From Actinomycetospora cinnamomea (GTDB lineage: Bacteria; Actinomycetota; Actinomycetes; Mycobacteriales; Pseudonocardiaceae), in the NCBI RefSeq assembly GCF_003096675.1, contig NZ_QEKW01000003.1, positions 124,001 through 188,000 of the forward strand: a stretch of DNA of 64,000 bases, written 5' to 3'. The notes under the pieces are model-generated. The model ran no database searches. It saw only the letters and a list, made by a program, of their open reading frames with translations, and had not been told where the DNA came from. The position numbers and the translations under genes were made by a program. Positions within the stretch are counted from its first letter, which is position 1, and the number at the start of each line of letters is the position of its first letter. Shown here piece by piece: positions 47,878 through 56,657 of this stretch.

Positions 47878-49680
47878 ATGACCGCCACCGCGCCGAAGCA
47901 GAGCACGGGTCAGAAGACCGACCTGGTCGAGATGGCCTGGGACCCGATCACCCGCATCGTCGGCAGTCTCGGCATCTACACGAAGATCGACTTCGCGGGG
48001 AAGCGCATCGCCGAGTGCCATTCCACGTCGTCGATCTTCCGCGGCTATTCCATCTTCATGAAGGGCAAGGACCCGCGGGACGCGCACTTCATCACCAGCC
48101 GGATCTGTGGCATCTGCGGGGACAACCACGCCACCTGCTCGGTCTACAACCAGAACATGGCCTACGGGGTACGCCCGCCGCACCTCGGGGAATGGATCAT
48201 CAACCTCGGCGAGGCCGCCGAGTACATGTTCGACCACAACCTCTACCAGGACAATCTCGTCGGCGTGGACTTCTGCGAGAAGATGATCGCGGAGACGAAC
48301 CCGGGTGTCCTCGAGCTCGCGAACCGGACCGAGGCCCGCGGCGCCGCCGAGCACGGCTACCGCACCATCGGCGACATCATGCGGGCGCTCAACCCGTTCA
48401 CCGGGGAGTTCTACCGCGAGACGCTGAAGGTCAGCCGCTACACGCGCGAGATGTTCTGCCTGATGGAGGGCCGGCACGTCCACCCCTCCACGCTCTACCC
48501 GGGCGGCGTCGGCACGGTCGCGACGATCCAGCTCTTCACCGACTACATGACCCGGCTCATGTGGTACGTCGAATTCATGAAGCGGGTCGTGCCGATGCAC
48601 GACGACCTCTTCGACTTCATGTACGACGCGCTTCCCGGGTACGAGGAGGTCGGCCGCCGCCGCGTGCTCCTCGGTTGCTGGGGATCGCTCAACGACCCGG
48701 AGCACTGCGACTTCGACTACCGGACCATGACCGACTGGGGACGAAAGATGTTCGTCACCCCGGGCGTCGTGGTCGACGGGAAGCTGGTCACCACCGATCT
48801 CGTCGAGATCAACCTGGGGATCCGGATCCTTCTGGGCAGCTCGTTCTACCGAGGCTGGGAGGACCAGCCGGTGTTCGTGCGGCAGGACCCCCTGGGCAAT
48901 CCCGTGTCGCAGGACCACCCGTGGAACCAGCACACGATCCCGGCGCCGCAGAAGCGCGACTTCGACGACAAGTACTCGTGGACGATGTCGCCGCGCTGGT
49001 TCGACGGCACCGACCACCTCCCGCTCGACACCGGCGGCGGACCGATCGCGCGGCTCTGGGCGACCGCGCTCGCCGGGCTGGTCGACATCGGCTACATCAA
49101 GGCCACCGGCCACAGCGTCGACATCAACCTCCCGCGCACGGTCAACCGGCCCGAGCGCACCTTCACCTGGACCCCGCCCACGGACAAGCAGGGACGCCCC
49201 CTCTCCAACGCGATCGAGCGCGACCGGGCCCGCACCTACTTCCAGGCCTACGCCGCCGCGGCCGCGATGCACTTCCTGGAGAAGGCGCTGGCCGAGGTCC
49301 GCGGCGGGCACACGAAGACCTGGGAGTCGTTCACGGTGCCCGACGAGTCCGTGAGCTGCGGGTTCACCGAGGCGGTCCGCGGGGTGCTGTCCCACCACAT
49401 GGTCGTGCGGGACGGGAAGATCGCGAACTACCACCCCTACCCGCCCACGCCGTGGAACGGCAGCGTGCGCGACAAGTTCGGCACGCCCGGTCCCTACGAG
49501 GACGCCGTGCAGAACACCCCGATCTTCGAGGAGAACCCTCCGGAGAACTTCAAGGGCATCGACATCATGCGCGCGGTCCGCAGCTTCGACCCGTGCCTGC
49601 CCTGTGGCGTGCACATGTACCTGGGCAACGGCAGGCAGCTGCACCGGGAGACCTCGCCGACCCAGCTCAACCTGCCCTGA
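47878..49680 (+). CDS. hhyL: [NiFe]-hydrogenase large subunit, group 1h
   Basis: 600 residues. The Ni-Fe ligands are RICGICG (C77, C80) and DPCLPCGVH (C573, C576). The 21 residues after His 579 are the C-terminal peptide that the maturation protease removes. SSIFRGYSIFMKGKDPRDAHFITS is also typical. Group 1h enzymes scavenge atmospheric H2 for respiration in starved actinobacteria; this role is taken from the family. ATG 47878 has AGAGAGGT upstream. No cytochrome b subunit is present. Confidence 0.95.
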   Translation: MTATAPKQSTGQKTDLVEMAWDPITRIVGSLGIYTKIDFAGKRIAECHSTSSIFRGYSIFMKGKDPRDAHFITSRICGICGDNHATCSVYNQNMAYGVRPPHLGEWIINLGEAAEYMFDHNLYQDNLVGVDFCEKMIAETNPGVLELANRTEARGAAEHGYRTIGDIMRALNPFTGEFYRETLKVSRYTREMFCLMEGRHVHPSTLYPGGVGTVATIQLFTDYMTRLMWYVEFMKRVVPMHDDLFDFMYDALPGYEEVGRRRVLLGCWGSLNDPEHCDFDYRTMTDWGRKMFVTPGVVVDGKLVTTDLVEINLGIRILLGSSFYRGWEDQPVFVRQDPLGNPVSQDHPWNQHTIPAPQKRDFDDKYSWTMSPRWFDGTDHLPLDTGGGPIARLWATALAGLVDIGYIKATGHSVDINLPRTVNRPERTFTWTPPTDKQGRPLSNAIERDRARTYFQAYAAAAAMHFLEKALAEVRGGHTKTWESFTVPDESVSCGFTEAVRGVLSHHMVVRDGKIANYHPYPPTPWNGSVRDKFGTPGPYEDAVQNTPIFEENPPENFKGIDIMRAVRSFDPCLPCGVHMYLGNGRQLHRETSPTQLNLP

Positions 49681-49683
49681 GCC

Positions 49684-50238
49684 ATGGTGTCCCCGTTCGC
49701 CGACGAGGAGGGCACCGACCCGGGCGCCGTGGCCGCGACCATCGCGGAGCTGCTCGACGAGCTCGCGGAGGAGCCCGCCGCCCGCGAGGTCGGCGAGGAT
49801 CTCGTGCGCGTGCTCATGCAGTTCTACGGCGCGGGCCTCGACCGGATCGTCTCGATCGCGCGGCTCGGCGGCGGCGACGCGCTGGTGCACCGGCTCGCCG
49901 CCGACCCCCTCGTCGCCGCGCTGCTGGCGCTGCACGACCTGCACCCCGTGGAGCTGCCGGTCCGGGTCGGGCACGCCCTCGACACCGCACGCCGTCGCCT
50001 CGGCAGCCACGGGGGCGGCGTCGCGCTCGACCGCGTCGACACCCACACCGGCACCGTGCACGTGACGCTGGCGGCCGGCTGCGGCTCCTCGTCGGAGACC
50101 GTGCGCGACGTCGTCCGCACCGCGGTCACCGAGCTCGCCCCGGAGATCGCCGCGGTCGAGTTCACGTCCGAGGAGCCAGGACCCACGCTGCTCCAGATCG
50201 GGCTGGGACCCCCGGGCGTCCCCGCGGCCGGATCATGA
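49684..50238 (+). CDS. NifU-like protein of the hydrogenase operon
   Basis: 184 residues. The first 100 are helical and unassigned; the last 80 resemble a NifU C-terminal domain (VTLAAGCGSSSETVRDVVRTAVTELAPEIAAVEF). The usual CxxC has lost its first Cys (AAGC), so a normal shared Fe-S site is doubtful. It takes the place of the hydrogenase-linked iron-sulfur protein (HhyE) proposed as electron acceptor in mycobacteria; that assignment is inference. ATG 49684 is 3 bases after hhyL and its stop overlaps the next gene (ATGA). Confidence 0.75.
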   Translation: MVSPFADEEGTDPGAVAATIAELLDELAEEPAAREVGEDLVRVLMQFYGAGLDRIVSIARLGGGDALVHRLAADPLVAALLALHDLHPVELPVRVGHALDTARRRLGSHGGGVALDRVDTHTGTVHVTLAAGCGSSSETVRDVVRTAVTELAPEIAAVEFTSEEPGPTLLQIGLGPPGVPAAGS

Positions 50239-50870
50239 GCACCGTCGGCGAGGTCGCGGGGCTGCGCCGGTTCCTCGCTCCCCGGGAAGGGCGGGCGTCC
50301 GCGCCGGCGGAGCGCTGCGACCTGTGCGCGGCGGAGATCCCCGCCGAGCACCCGCACCTCGTGCACACCGGCGAGCGCTCGCTGCGCTGCGCGTGCCGGG
50401 CGTGCGCGCTGCTGTTCAGCGGGAGGACCGACGGCGTCCGGACCGTGCCCGACCGCTGGCTGGCCGACTCACGGTTCGTGCTCACCGACGGGCAGTGGGA
50501 CGCGCTGCAGATCCCCGTGGGGTTGGCGTTCTTCCTGGAGAGCAGCGCGACCGGTGGCGTCGTCGCCTGCTACCCCGGGCCCGCGGGGGCCACCGAGAGC
50601 GAGCTGGACCTGCGGGCCTGGGCCGACGGCGTGGGCGCGGGGCGGCTCGCGGCCCTGCTCGAGCCCGACGTCGAGGCCCTGCTCGTGCGCCGGGACGCCG
50701 AGCCGGGCGCCGCGACGTCCTGCCTGCTCGTGCCGATCGACGCCTGCTACCGCCTCGTCGGTCTCGTCCGCCGGCACTGGCGCGGGTTCGACGGGGGCGC
50801 CGAGGCCTGGCAGCACGTCGACGCCTTCTTCGCCGACGCCCGCGCCCGGGCCCGGGAGGTGGACCCGTGA
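50235..50870 (+). CDS. DUF5947 protein, zinc-finger-like, hydrogenase-linked
   Basis: 211 residues. The N-terminus has C28, C31, C52, C54 and C57 (CDLC, then CACRAC), a likely metal site; the rest is a mixed domain with WDALQIPVGLAFFLESS and a C-terminal LVGLVRRHWRGFDG. It resembles DUF5947 proteins, which I know only from hydrogenase operons. Function is unknown; maturation chaperone or subunit are both possible. The ATGA and GTGA overlaps on each side tie it to the operon. Confidence 0.75.
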   Translation: MSTVGEVAGLRRFLAPREGRASAPAERCDLCAAEIPAEHPHLVHTGERSLRCACRACALLFSGRTDGVRTVPDRWLADSRFVLTDGQWDALQIPVGLAFFLESSATGGVVACYPGPAGATESELDLRAWADGVGAGRLAALLEPDVEALLVRRDAEPGAATSCLLVPIDACYRLVGLVRRHWRGFDGGAEAWQHVDAFFADARARAREVDP

Positions 50871-51622
50871 CGCTCCCCTTCCCCCGCGCCGCGCCCGGAC
50901 CCGCGCTCCGGTTCGCGGTCCTCGGGGCCGATCACGACCCCGCCGCGCTCGCCCCCACCCTGCGTCTCAGGGTCGCGGTGTCCGAGACGACGGGCACCCG
51001 TGTCCACGCGCTCGCGTTGCGCACGCAGATCCGGATCGAGCCCGCGCGCCGGCGCTACTCGGCGGCGGAGCAGCGCCGGCTGGTCGAGCTGTTCGGCGAG
51101 CCGGAGCGCTGGGGCCGCACGCTCAACCCGGTGCAGCTCGCCACGGTGTCCACGGTGACGCCCGGCTTCACCGCCGAGCACACGCTGACCCTCGACGTGC
51201 CCCTGACCGCGGACACGGACCTCGCCGCGACCCGGTACTTCCGCGGCCTGGCCGGCCCCGACGACCCCGACGACCCCGACGACCCCGACGACCGGGCGAC
51301 GCATCGCCCCGGCGCCGCGACCAGCGACGGCGAGGCGCCCCTCCTCCTGCTGTTCAGTGGCACCGTGTTCTACGAGGGCGACACCGGGGTCCAGGTCGGG
51401 CTCGTGCCGTGGAGCAGCGAGGCGACGTTCCACCTCCCGGTCGCGGTGTGGCGGGCGATGATGGCCGCGCACCACGGCGGCACCGTCTGGATCCGGCTCC
51501 CGGAGCGCACGGCCGGCGACCTGGCGGCGTGGCGCGCGGCGCGTGCCCTGCCCTCCTGGGACCAGACCGTCGCGGCCCTGCTGGCCGCCGCCGAGGGGCA
51601 CGGCGGGGGGAGGGCGCCGTGA
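50867..51622 (+). CDS. DUF6084 protein, hydrogenase-linked
   Basis: 251 residues, no cysteine motif or membrane segment. It has RLRVAVSETTGTRVHALALRTQIRIEP and LLLFSGTVFYE, an all-beta look. The 9-base repeat at about 51258-51291 makes a DDPDDPDDPDD tract. It resembles DUF6084, found with DUF5947 in hydrogenase loci; the role is unknown. It overlaps both neighbours by GTGA. Confidence 0.75.
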   Translation: MTLPFPRAAPGPALRFAVLGADHDPAALAPTLRLRVAVSETTGTRVHALALRTQIRIEPARRRYSAAEQRRLVELFGEPERWGRTLNPVQLATVSTVTPGFTAEHTLTLDVPLTADTDLAATRYFRGLAGPDDPDDPDDPDDRATHRPGAATSDGEAPLLLLFSGTVFYEGDTGVQVGLVPWSSEATFHLPVAVWRAMMAAHHGGTVWIRLPERTAGDLAAWRAARALPSWDQTVAALLAAAEGHGGGRAP

Positions 51623-53001
51623 GCACCACCGACCCCTTCGCCGAGCTCGCCGGGGTCACCGCCGTCGCCGATGCGGTGCTCCTCGAGGGCTACCTCCTCT
51701 ACCCCTACCGGGCGTCGGCGCAGAAGAACGCGCTGCGCTGGCAGTTCGGGGTCCTCGTGCCCCCGGCGGCCGCGCCGCGCCTCGCCGAGCCCTCCCGCAG
51801 CCGCACCGAGCTCCTGCTCGAGCCGCGGGCCGGGGCCACGCTGCGCCTGCGCGTGCGCTTCCTCCAGGTCCAGGAGCGCGTCCTCCTCGACCGCGAGGGC
51901 CGGGTCCGTGACGAGATGACGGTCGACGGGACCCCGTACTTCGGCTGGGACGAGGGCGTGCCCCGCGAGATCGACGCCGCGGTGGCGCTCGCCGACCTGC
52001 GCGAGGGCCCGGTCACGGTGCCGATCGCGCTCCCCGGCGCGGAGTCGCGCGACCCGATCGTCGACGCGGCCGGCGTCGAGCACGGCGCCTACCTGCGGCG
52101 GACCCACGGGCTCACCGGCCACGCCGAGCTGTCGGCGACGCCCGTTCCCGGCCCGTACGGGGCGTGGCGCCTGCGGCTCGACGTCGTCAACGACACCGCG
52201 TGCCGGCCCGACCCCACGAGGGACGCTGCCCTGCGCCGCGCGCTGGTCGCCGCGCACGGCGTGCTCGGGCTGGACGCCGGCGCGTTCCTGTCCAGCACCG
52301 ACCCTCCGGAGTGGGCCGCCGCGGCGGTGGGCGCATGCGTCAACGAGCACAGCTGGCCGGTGCTGGCCGGGGCGCCCGGCACCGCCCGGCTGGTGCTGGC
52401 CTCGCCGATCATCCTCGCCGACCACCCCCAGCTCGCTCCGGAGAGCCCGACCGACCTGTTCGACGGCACCGAGAACGACGAGATCCTCAGCCTGCGGACC
52501 CTCGCGCTCACCGACGCCGAGAAGCGGGAGGCGCGGGCCACCGATCCCCGGGCCGCCGAGCTGCTCGACGCGCTCGACGCCATGGGCCCGGCGATGTTCG
52601 AGCGCCTGCACGGCACGATCCGCCCCGACGGGCGGGCGCCCGACGAGGTCCCCACCCTCGTCACGCCCGCCACACCCCCGCCTACCACACCCTGGTGGGA
52701 CCCCGCCGCCGACGCGTCGGTCGACCCGGAGACCGACACGACCCTGGTGCAGGGGCGGCCGGTGTCGCGGGGCAGCGCGGTCGTGCTGCGGCCCGCCCCC
52801 GGCGGCGACGCGCAGGACGTGTTCCTCGACGGCGCGGCCGCGACGGTGCAGGCCGTGGTGCACGACGTCGACGGCCAGGTCCACGTCGCGGTCTCGCTCG
52901 ACGACGACCCCGGCGCCGACCTGCAGGCCACCCACGGCCGCTACCGCTACTTCCGCCCCGACGAGCTCGGGACCGGTCTCGGGATCGGAGAGGCCCGATG
53001 A
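51619..53001 (+). CDS. Hydrogenase-operon protein of unknown function (460 residues)
   Basis: 460 residues. I recognise no domain. Conserved-looking stretches are VLLEGYLLYPYRASAQKNALRWQFG near the start, HGAYLRRTHGLTGHAELSA, ASPIILADHPQLAPESPTDLFDGTENDEIL and TEHSW-like CVNEHSW; the last 60 residues (QGRPVSRGSAVVLRP, VAVSLDDDPGAD, RYRYFRPDELG) look like a small separate beta domain. It lies between DUF6084 and the maturation protease with overlaps, so a part in hydrogenase assembly or scaffolding is inferred. Confidence 0.7.
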   Translation: MSTTDPFAELAGVTAVADAVLLEGYLLYPYRASAQKNALRWQFGVLVPPAAAPRLAEPSRSRTELLLEPRAGATLRLRVRFLQVQERVLLDREGRVRDEMTVDGTPYFGWDEGVPREIDAAVALADLREGPVTVPIALPGAESRDPIVDAAGVEHGAYLRRTHGLTGHAELSATPVPGPYGAWRLRLDVVNDTACRPDPTRDAALRRALVAAHGVLGLDAGAFLSSTDPPEWAAAAVGACVNEHSWPVLAGAPGTARLVLASPIILADHPQLAPESPTDLFDGTENDEILSLRTLALTDAEKREARATDPRAAELLDALDAMGPAMFERLHGTIRPDGRAPDEVPTLVTPATPPPTTPWWDPAADASVDPETDTTLVQGRPVSRGSAVVLRPAPGGDAQDVFLDGAAATVQAVVHDVDGQVHVAVSLDDDPGADLQATHGRYRYFRPDELGTGLGIGEAR

Positions 53002-53534
53002 GGATCCTGGTCGGCGGCGTCGGCAACGTGTTCTTCTCCGACGACGGCTTCGGCTCGGCGGTGGCGCGGCGCCTGCTGGCCGTGGGCGGCCTTCCCGCCG
53101 CGGTGGACGTCGTCGACGTCGGCGTCCGCGGCATGCACCTCGCCTACCAGGTCCTGGAGGGCTACGAGGTGCTGCTCGTGGCCGACACCACCCGGGGCGG
53201 GGGCCCGCCCGGCTCGCTGTACCTGCTCGAGCACGACCTCACCGACGCCGGCGCCTTAGCGTCGTTCGACCCGCACGGGATGGAGCCCGACGCGGTGCTC
53301 GACCTGGTCGGCGCGCTCGCCCGTGCGGTCGGCACCCACGAGCTGCGCCGGGTGCTGGTGCTCGGCTGCGAGCCCGCCGACCTCGGCGCCGGCATGGGCC
53401 TCACGCCCGCGGTGGCGGACGCGGTCGACGCGGCGGTCGAGGCCGTGCCGCGCATCGTCGCCCACCTCCTCGACGACCGACCCTTCACCCCCGCCGCGAG
53501 CGGGATCCGCACCGACACGGGAGCCGCACGATGA
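52998..53534 (+). CDS. Hydrogenase maturation endopeptidase
   Basis: 178 residues of the HyaD/HybD fold. GVGNVFFSDDGFGSAVARRLL includes the conserved GxGN and metal Asp; VADTTRGGGPPGSLYLLE has the second Asp; FDPHGM gives the metal His. It should cut the 21-residue tail from HhyL after nickel insertion. ATG 52998 overlaps the previous stop. Confidence 0.92.
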   Translation: MRILVGGVGNVFFSDDGFGSAVARRLLAVGGLPAAVDVVDVGVRGMHLAYQVLEGYEVLLVADTTRGGGPPGSLYLLEHDLTDAGALASFDPHGMEPDAVLDLVGALARAVGTHELRRVLVLGCEPADLGAGMGLTPAVADAVDAAVEAVPRIVAHLLDDRPFTPAASGIRTDTGAAR

Positions 53535-53632
53535 AGAAGATCCTGGTCCTCGCCCTGCTCGGCGGCGCCGGGTACGTCCTGTGGGACTCGCGCGACGACA
53601 TCCGCCGCTACCTGCGCATCCGGAACATGTGA
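53531..53632 (+). CDS. 33-residue membrane microprotein (DUF6893-like)
   Basis: 33 residues: a short N-terminal hydrophobic helix (ILVLALLGGAGYVLW) followed by DSRDDIRRYLRIRNM, a basic amphipathic end. It resembles small DUF6893 proteins as I recall them. ATG 53531 overlaps the protease stop (ATGA), and hypA begins 6 bases after its stop. It might tether maturation factors or the hydrogenase to the membrane; nothing proves this. Confidence 0.75.
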   Translation: MKKILVLALLGGAGYVLWDSRDDIRRYLRIRNM

Positions 53633-53637
53633 GACCC

Positions 53638-54036
53638 GTGCACGAGTTCGGGGTGGCCGCCGGGGTACTCGACGCCGTGGAGGCGCGCGCCGCGGGGCGC
53701 CCGGTCTGCGCCGTGCGGGTGCAGGTCGGCGCGCTGCAGCGCCTCGAGCGGCCCGTGTTCGACCAGGCGTTCGCCCTGATCGGCGACGGCGGGGTGGCCG
53801 ACGGGGCCAGCGTCGAGATCGTCGAGGTGCCGGTGACCGTGCGGTGCCGCGACTGCGGCGCCACGACCACCGCCGACGGGCTCGTCACCACCTGCGGGGG
53901 CTGCGACGGGCACGACCTGGAGCTCCTGGCCGGCGACGACCTGGTCCTGGAGTCGATCACCCTCGCGGACCGGGCCCCGGGGCCGGGACGCGAACCGAGG
54001 AGGAGGTGGGCAGATGTGCCTGGGCATCCCAGGTGA
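53638..54036 (+). CDS. hypA: Hydrogenase nickel incorporation protein HypA
   Basis: 132 residues. The nickel-binding start is MHEFGVAAGVL (His 2), and the zinc loop is CRDC and CGGC. Its start is GTG 53638. The tail after GDDLVLESITL is unusual in length and overlaps hypC by 23 bases. No hypB is present in the window; a remote hypB or HypB-independent loading is needed. Confidence 0.92.
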   Translation: MHEFGVAAGVLDAVEARAAGRPVCAVRVQVGALQRLERPVFDQAFALIGDGGVADGASVEIVEVPVTVRCRDCGATTTADGLVTTCGGCDGHDLELLAGDDLVLESITLADRAPGPGREPRRRWADVPGHPR

Positions 54037-54301
54037 GCTCATCGAGATGGCCACCGACGACACCGATCTCGCCCTGGTGTCGGTGGCCGGGGTCCGGCGG
54101 CGCGTGAACGTCGGCCTGCTCACCGAGGACGACGAGCTCGCGGTGGGCGACTGGGTGCTCATCCACGTGGGCTTCGCGCTCGCCAAGATCGACGAGGCGG
54201 AGGCGCAGGCCGCCCTGGAGATGCTGCACGGCCTCGGGCCGGCCTACGACCAGGAGCTGGCGGACTTCACCGGCTCGGCGGTCGGGAGGGAGGGACTGTG
54301 A
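54014..54301 (+). CDS. hypC: Hydrogenase assembly chaperone HypC
   Basis: 95 residues. It starts MCLGIPGE with the essential Cys 2 that carries the Fe(CN)2CO group with HypD. VNVGLL and VGDWVLIHVGFALAKIDEAEA are typical. ATG 54014 has a strong GAGGAGGTG. It overlaps hypA and hypD. Confidence 0.95.
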   Translation: MCLGIPGELIEMATDDTDLALVSVAGVRRRVNVGLLTEDDELAVGDWVLIHVGFALAKIDEAEAQAALEMLHGLGPAYDQELADFTGSAVGREGL

Positions 54302-55458
54302 GGTTCGTCGACGAGTTCCGCGACGCCGACACCGCCCGGGCGCTGGCGACCCGCATCGCCGCGCTGTGCGAGCCGGGCCGGCGCTACGCCTTCATGGAGG
54401 TCTGCGGCGGGCACACCCACACGATCTACAAGCACGGCCTCGAGGACCACCTGCCCGAGTCGATCCGGCTCGTGCACGGGCCCGGCTGCCCGGTGTGCGT
54501 GCTGCCGATGGGTCGGGTCGACGACGCCGTCGCCATCGCCGAGCAGCCGGACGTGATCATGACCGCGTTCGGGGACATGATGCGGGTGCCGGGTGGGCGG
54601 GGCTCGTTCTTCGACGCCAAGGCCGCCGGCGCCGACATCCGCATGGTCTACAGTCCGCTCGACGCCCTCAAGATCGCTCGCAACACCCCGGACAAGCACG
54701 TGGTCTTCATGGCGATCGGGTTCGAGACCACCGCACCCTCGACGGCGATGACCGTCCTGCGCGCCGCGCGGGAGGGCATCGAGAACTTCTCGGTCTTCTG
54801 CAACCACGTCACGATCATCCCGGCGATCAAGGCCATCCTCGACTCCCCCGACCTGCGCCTCGACGGGTTCCTCGGCCCCGGGCACGTCTCCACCGTGATC
54901 GGGTGCCGGCCCTACGAGTTCATCGCCCGGCGTCACGGGCAGCCGCTGGTGGTCGCCGGGTTCGAGCCGCTGGACATCCTCCAGGCCGTCCACCAGCTGA
55001 TGCGCCAGCGCCGCGAGGGCCGGTGCGAGGTCGAGAACCAGTACAGCCGGGTCGTGCCCTGGCAGGGCAACCGCCGGGCCCTCGAGGTCATCGGGGAGGT
55101 CATGGAGCTGCGGCCCTGGTTCGAGTGGCGCGGTCTGGGCTTCATCTCGCAGTCCGCGATGCAGGTGCGGGACGCGTACGCGGCCTTCGACGCCGAGCGC
55201 CGCTTCGCCGTACCGGGCGTACGGGTCGCCGACCCCAAGGCCTGCCAGTGCGGCGAGGTGCTCAAGGGCGTGCTCGAACCCTGGGAGTGCAAGGTGTTCG
55301 GCACCGCGTGCACGCCCGAGACGCCCATCGGCACGTGCATGGTGTCCTCCGAGGGCGCGTGCGCGGCGTACTACAACTTCGGCCGGTTCAGCCGCTCCCG
55401 GGTCCGTGCCGGCTCCGCCGGGCCGACCCCGCTCGCCGACCCGGTGGTGCTGCGATGA
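54298..55458 (+). CDS. hypD: Hydrogenase formation protein HypD
   Basis: 386 residues. CGGHTHTIYKHG and GPGCPVCVLP hold the conserved cysteines that act with HypC; the [4Fe-4S] ligands are in KACQCGEVLKG, PWECKVFGTACTPETPIGTCMVSSEGACAAYY. It builds the Fe(CN)2CO unit. The GTG at 54298 overlaps the hypC stop. Confidence 0.96.
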   Translation: MRFVDEFRDADTARALATRIAALCEPGRRYAFMEVCGGHTHTIYKHGLEDHLPESIRLVHGPGCPVCVLPMGRVDDAVAIAEQPDVIMTAFGDMMRVPGGRGSFFDAKAAGADIRMVYSPLDALKIARNTPDKHVVFMAIGFETTAPSTAMTVLRAAREGIENFSVFCNHVTIIPAIKAILDSPDLRLDGFLGPGHVSTVIGCRPYEFIARRHGQPLVVAGFEPLDILQAVHQLMRQRREGRCEVENQYSRVVPWQGNRRALEVIGEVMELRPWFEWRGLGFISQSAMQVRDAYAAFDAERRFAVPGVRVADPKACQCGEVLKGVLEPWECKVFGTACTPETPIGTCMVSSEGACAAYYNFGRFSRSRVRAGSAGPTPLADPVVLR

Positions 55459-56609
55459 GCGCACCGCAGGGGAACGCGCCGGCCCGCGCCGGCTGGGCCG
55501 AGGAGGCCGTCGCCACCCATGCCGGCGCCGAGCACCTGCGCACCGAGGAGCAGGTCCTCGAGCGGGTCGAGCGGGCCCGGCGTCGCCGGCCGCGGGTGCG
55601 CGAGGAGCGGATCACCCTCGCCCACGGCGCCGGCGGCAAGGCCACGCGCACGCTCGTCGAGGCCGTGTTCGTCGACGCCTTCCGCAACCCCGTGCTCGAG
55701 CAGCTCGAGGACGGGGCGGCGGTGAGCGTGGGCGGGGCCCGCCTCGCGTTCACCACCGACTCCTTCGTCGTCTCGCCGCTGTTCTTCCCCGGCGGCGACA
55801 TCGGCGACCTCGCGGTCAACGGCACCGTGAACGACCTGGCGATGTGCGGGGCGCGCCCCCTGCACCTCTCGGTCGGGGTGATCCTCGAGGAGGGCTTCCC
55901 GGTCGCCGACCTGCAGCGCATCGCCGCGTCCATGGCACGCGCCGCCGCGGCGGCCGGGGTGGAGATCGTCACCGGCGACACGAAGGTCGTGCGCCGCGGG
56001 CAGGCCGACGGGTGCTTCCTGACCACCGCCGGGATCGGGGTGCGCGAGCGGGACGTCACGCTCGGCGCGGCGACGGTCCGGCCGGGCGACGCGGTGCTCG
56101 TGTCCGGGCCGATCGGCGACCACGGGGTGACGGTGATGCTCGCCCGCGGGGAGCTCGACATCGAGGCCGACGTCGTCTCCGACACCGCGCCGATGCACGG
56201 CCTCGCCGCCGCCCTGCTCGACGCCGCCGGCGACGGGGCGCGGGTGCTGCGCGACGCCACCCGCGGCGGGGTCGCGACGATCCTCAACGAGATCGCCGGC
56301 GCGGCGGGAGTCGGGGTCGTCGTCGACGAGGCCGCGGTGCCCGTGCGCGAGGAGGTCCTCGGGGCCTCCGAGCTGCTCGGGATCGACCCGCTGTACGTGG
56401 CCTGCGAGGGCCGCCTGGTCGCCGTCGTCGACGCCGCGCGCGCCGCGGCGGCGCTGGCGGCGCTGCGGGCCCACCCGCTCGGTGCCGGCGCCGCGCTGAT
56501 CGGCCACGTCGCCGACGACCCGCCCGGGCTGGTGCTGCTGCGGACCGCCTTCGGCGGCACGCGGATCGTCGACCTCCTCGTCGGCGACCCGCTGCCGCGC
56601 ATCTGCTGA
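55455..56609 (+). CDS. hypE: Hydrogenase expression/formation protein HypE
   Basis: 384 residues. It ends in PRIC, the C-terminal cysteine that HypF carbamoylates and HypE dehydrates to thiocyanate. LAHGAGGKATRTLVE, TTDSFVVSPLFFPGGDIGDLAVNGTVNDLAMCGA and DATRGGVATILNEIA are the PurM-like ATP-binding signatures. The first 45 residues are an extra charged extension. It overlaps hypD by ATGA. Confidence 0.96.
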   Translation: MSAPQGNAPARAGWAEEAVATHAGAEHLRTEEQVLERVERARRRRPRVREERITLAHGAGGKATRTLVEAVFVDAFRNPVLEQLEDGAAVSVGGARLAFTTDSFVVSPLFFPGGDIGDLAVNGTVNDLAMCGARPLHLSVGVILEEGFPVADLQRIAASMARAAAAAGVEIVTGDTKVVRRGQADGCFLTTAGIGVRERDVTLGAATVRPGDAVLVSGPIGDHGVTVMLARGELDIEADVVSDTAPMHGLAAALLDAAGDGARVLRDATRGGVATILNEIAGAAGVGVVVDEAAVPVREEVLGASELLGIDPLYVACEGRLVAVVDAARAAAALAALRAHPLGAGAALIGHVADDPPGLVLLRTAFGGTRIVDLLVGDPLPRIC

Positions 56610-56624
56610 TCCGCCGCTGGCGGA
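56610..56624 (+). terminator. Small hairpin after hypE
   Basis: CCGCC, GCT, GGCGG directly after the hypE stop. Six pairs at most; it may mark the end of the hydrogenase operon or only slow it. Confidence 0.3.
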
Positions 56625-56657
56625 GAGGGCCACCGAGACGGACGAGGAGGACCGACG

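Noticed and set aside
54366..56609. 747-codon frame ending as hypE
   Set aside because: The portion before 55455 is a shifted reading of hypD; HypE starts at ATG 55455.
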